Translations under genes and position numbers: made by a program
From: Acidobacteriota bacterium
GTDB lineage: Bacteria; Acidobacteriota; Blastocatellia; RBC074
Reading direction: 5' to 3'
DNA length: 7,814 nucleotides
NCBI GenBank assembly: GCA_013140935.1
Contig: JABFSD010000347.1
Coordinates: forward strand, 1 to 7,814
Shown here: positions 6,425 to 7,814 of the stretch, in pieces
Position numbering within the stretch: position 1 is the first letter of the stretch
Layout: each line of letters opens with the position of its first letter
The notes under the pieces: generated by a model
Seen by the model: the letters and a program-made list of their open reading frames with translations, nothing else
Databases searched by the model: none
Told to the model about the DNA's origin: nothing

Positions 6425-6922
6425 ATGAAGTACCAAATGAAGACTTTCGCAATGATGGTGGGTTTGCTGGCAATGAGTGCGGTGATGGGATTGGCGCAAG
6501 GACAAGGTAACAACGCCACGCGCGATCCGTTGGCGGGGTTGAAACGCGCCATCACGCAAGCCAGTGCGCCAGTGTTGACGGCGACACAGGAAACCGCGAT
6601 CACGGCGTTGATTACGGCTTATCGCGACGCGCTCCCGGATGAAGCCGATACCGCTTTGGAAACCGCGCGTGATGCTTATGAAGCAGCGTTGCTCGCGGGC
6701 AACCAAACGGCGGCGAATACGGCGGCGGATGCCATCGCGGCGCGTCAGGCGGTGTTGAGTGCGATGCGTCTGAAAGCCTCGGCGAAACTCACGCTCGACA
6801 TTTTGGCGAACCTTCAAACGGGCGGACAACTCACGGCGCTGAATACCAAATTCACGGCGGAACGGGTGCTGCAAATGGTTCGTTCGCTGGCGGGCGGCGG
6901 CGGTTTCGGAGGCCGCGACTAA
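6425..6922 (+). CDS. Small exported helical protein, Spy/CpxP-like character (family uncertain)
   Basis: The product has 165 residues. Residues 1-25 form a signal peptide with a short basic start and a hydrophobic core (FAMMVGLLAMSAVMGLA), with likely cleavage near AQG. The mature part is alanine rich and predicted mostly helical: LTATQETAITALITAYRDAL at 51-70, an acidic-alanine helix at about 73-92, and a long helix from about 95 to 130. The LTATQ motif and small helical secreted build recall the LTxxQ motif of Spy/CpxP periplasmic proteins, but only one clear copy is present, so the family call is tentative. The C-terminus is glycine rich (AGGGGFGGRD). The AAGGAG at 6407-6412 lies 12 bases before the ATG at 6425, rather long; the in-frame ATG at 6437 would be farther still, so 6425 is preferred. 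Two stem-loops precede the gene and a hairpin follows it. It is probably a single-gene transcript. Confidence 0.75.
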   Translation: MKYQMKTFAMMVGLLAMSAVMGLAQGQGNNATRDPLAGLKRAITQASAPVLTATQETAITALITAYRDALPDEADTALETARDAYEAALLAGNQTAANTAADAIAARQAVLSAMRLKASAKLTLDILANLQTGGQLTALNTKFTAERVLQMVRSLAGGGGFGGRD

Positions 6923-6950
6923 ACACTTGCTTCGGTCGCGAGCAACAATT

Positions 6951-6989
6951 AAAGGGCGTGCAGCTTTTTCTCAAGGCCGCACGCCCTTT
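6951..6989 (+). terminator. Probable hairpin terminator after the small exported protein gene
   Basis: AAAGGGCGTGC at 6951-6961 pairs perfectly with GCACGCCCTTT at 6979-6989, an 11-bp stem around a 17-base loop, starting 28 bases after the stop codon. The only T residues are the three that end the stem, followed by GGC, so it is not a classical U-tract terminator. The stem also starts with AAA, which pairs with those T residues. Confidence 0.5.
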
Positions 6990-7298
6990 GGCTTGACACT
7001 CAGTCTTATCGCTCCTGAAACCGCGTCACTTTCAACTCAGCACCTGACAGAGGAGCATCAGCATGACGACACCGAAGCGATTGACGGTACTCCTGCTACG
7101 GTAACGCACCGTCCCAAAAACGAAATTTCAGCATTCCGCAATCGAACATCCGGTGGTTTGAGGGGAACCTTTCTTCCCGCCTATGCCCTTTGTTTCCAAC
7201 GCCGCACGGTTGGCACGACAGTTGAGAGAACAGTCTGATCTCCACTGCGTGACTGAGCGCAGCCAAACCAACAACTCATCAAATTTCTGTGAGGGCGT
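6990..7298. other. Intergenic region upstream of the ADOP-type permease gene
   Basis: These 309 bases hold no gene of recognisable size. A possible 13-codon leader peptide lies at 7063-7104. TTGACA at 6993-6998 matches a consensus -35 box, but no good -10 box follows at 16-18 bases. A small inverted repeat (CTGCG/CGCAG) lies around 7244-7261. Longer open frames on either strand here lack ribosome sites and have compositions unlike the neighbouring proteins. Confidence 0.5.
7063..7104 (+). CDS. Possible 13-residue leader peptide or remnant gene start
   Basis: An ATG at 7063 follows AGGAG at 7051-7055 with 7-base spacing, a better ribosome site than that of the permease gene itself. The frame reads MTTPKRLTVLLLR and stops at TAA 7102-7104. 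A small hairpin (ACGGT at 7098-7102, ACCGT at 7108-7112) overlaps the stop codon. The peptide looks like the start of a signal peptide, so it could be the remains of an exported protein gene cut by a frameshift, an upstream leader of the permease gene, or chance. Nothing shows it is translated. Confidence 0.25.
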   Translation: MTTPKRLTVLLLR

Positions 7299-7814
7299 AT
7301 GCAAACACTTTGGCAAGACCTGCGCTACGGCGCGCGAATGTTGATGAAGCAAAAAGGCGTGACGGCGATTGCGGTGCTTTCGCTGGCACTCGGCATCGGC
7401 GCAAATACAGCGTTGTTCAGCGTCGTGGATGCAGTGCTGCTCAAGGCCTTGCCGGTCAAAGCGCCGGAAGACTTGGTGTTGTTTGAATGGCGCGCCGGAC
7501 TCGCTTTCAGATATGGCGGCATGAGCGGTACTTCATATCGCCCTGAAGAGCCGGGCACGCAAGCGATGTCGCTGTTTCGCTATGAAGTCTTTACCAAGAT
7601 GCGTCAGGCACAAGCCGCGCAGGAAAGTCCGCTCAGCGATCTGTTTGCCTTCGCGCCGATCAGTGAAATCAGCTCCGTCATAGGCCAGCAGGCAGAGGTT
7701 ATCAATGGGCAGGTTGTCTCCGGCGGTTATTACCATGGGTTGGGCGTACAACCTGTGCTGGGGCGCGCGATCACATCCAACCACCACGAGCCGGGCTTCT
7801 TCGCCGTACCCAAC
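7299..7814 (+). CDS. ADOP-type ABC transporter permease (MacB/FtsX-like), N-terminal part, runs off the window
   Basis: The reading frame is open from the ATG at 7299 to the window end (172 codons) with no stop. An in-frame TGA at 7290-7292 fixes this ATG as the most upstream start; GAGGG at 7291-7295 is a close but usable ribosome site. The beginning ([11 protein letters not shown], then [20 protein letters not shown], then [14 protein letters not shown]) is the hallmark N-terminus of acidobacterial duplicated orphan permeases: a cytoplasmic amphipathic start, a first membrane helix at residues about 21-45, then the periplasmic MacB core domain. The block [20 protein letters not shown] (residues about 139-158) matches the core-domain 'fixed position' motif of the family. 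Complete members are usually about 800 residues with two FtsX-like units and lack an adjacent ATPase gene. The substrate is unknown; macrolide or lipoprotein export by analogy to MacB is not supported by anything here. Confidence 0.9.
   Translation, partial: MQTLWQDLRYGARMLMKQKGVTAIAVLSLALGIGANTALFSVVDAVLLKALPVKAPEDLVLFEWRAGLAFRYGGMSGTSYRPEEPGTQAMSLFRYEVFTKMRQAQAAQESPLSDLFAFAPISEISSVIGQQAEVINGQVVSGGYYHGLGVQPVLGRAITSNHHEPGFFAVPN

Noticed and set aside
6386..6874. A 162-codon minus-strand frame over the small exported protein gene
   Set aside because: Its arginine- and glutamine-rich composition is that of an antisense shadow. The plus-strand frame has a clear signal peptide and a ribosome site.

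Overview
The window looks like a chromosomal segment of a moderately GC-rich soil-type bacterium, most likely an Acidobacteriota member (Blastocatellia-like or Solibacter-like). Two features point there. The 655-residue protein ends in a domain resembling the 'Solibacter uncharacterized C-terminal domain' (TIGR03437). The last gene starts exactly like the 'acidobacterial duplicated orphan permease' (ADOP) group of MacB/FtsX-type permeases. This is inference from recognised families, not a database search.

Layout from left to right: (1) the C-terminus of a membrane protein, cut by the window edge; (2) a plus-strand gene for an exported or membrane-anchored DUF3500 protein with a TIGR03437-like C-terminus; (3) a convergent intergenic region filled by a long imperfect palindrome (about 320 bp) and ended by a very clear rho-independent terminator; (4) two minus-strand genes, transcribed as di-heme c-type cytochrome/oxidoreductase and then vanadium-dependent haloperoxidase-like protein, separated by a second strong palindrome; (5) a 713-bp divergent intergenic region with a 10-bp G-rich triple repeat and two consecutive stem-loops just ahead of the next gene; (6) a small exported helical protein with some Spy/CpxP-like character; (7) a 376-bp gap holding a hairpin and a possible 13-codon leader peptide; (8) the first 172 codons of an ADOP-type permease, running off the right edge.

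Every complete gene product has an N-terminal export signal or membrane anchor, so the window is a cell-envelope and periplasm neighbourhood. The cytochrome and the haloperoxidase are both periplasmic oxidoreductase-type proteins on the same strand and may act in related peroxide or halide redox chemistry, but nothing in the sequence proves it. No RNA genes, CRISPR array, transposase or integrase was seen. The most unusual content is non-coding: three separate large inverted-repeat structures in three intergenic regions.
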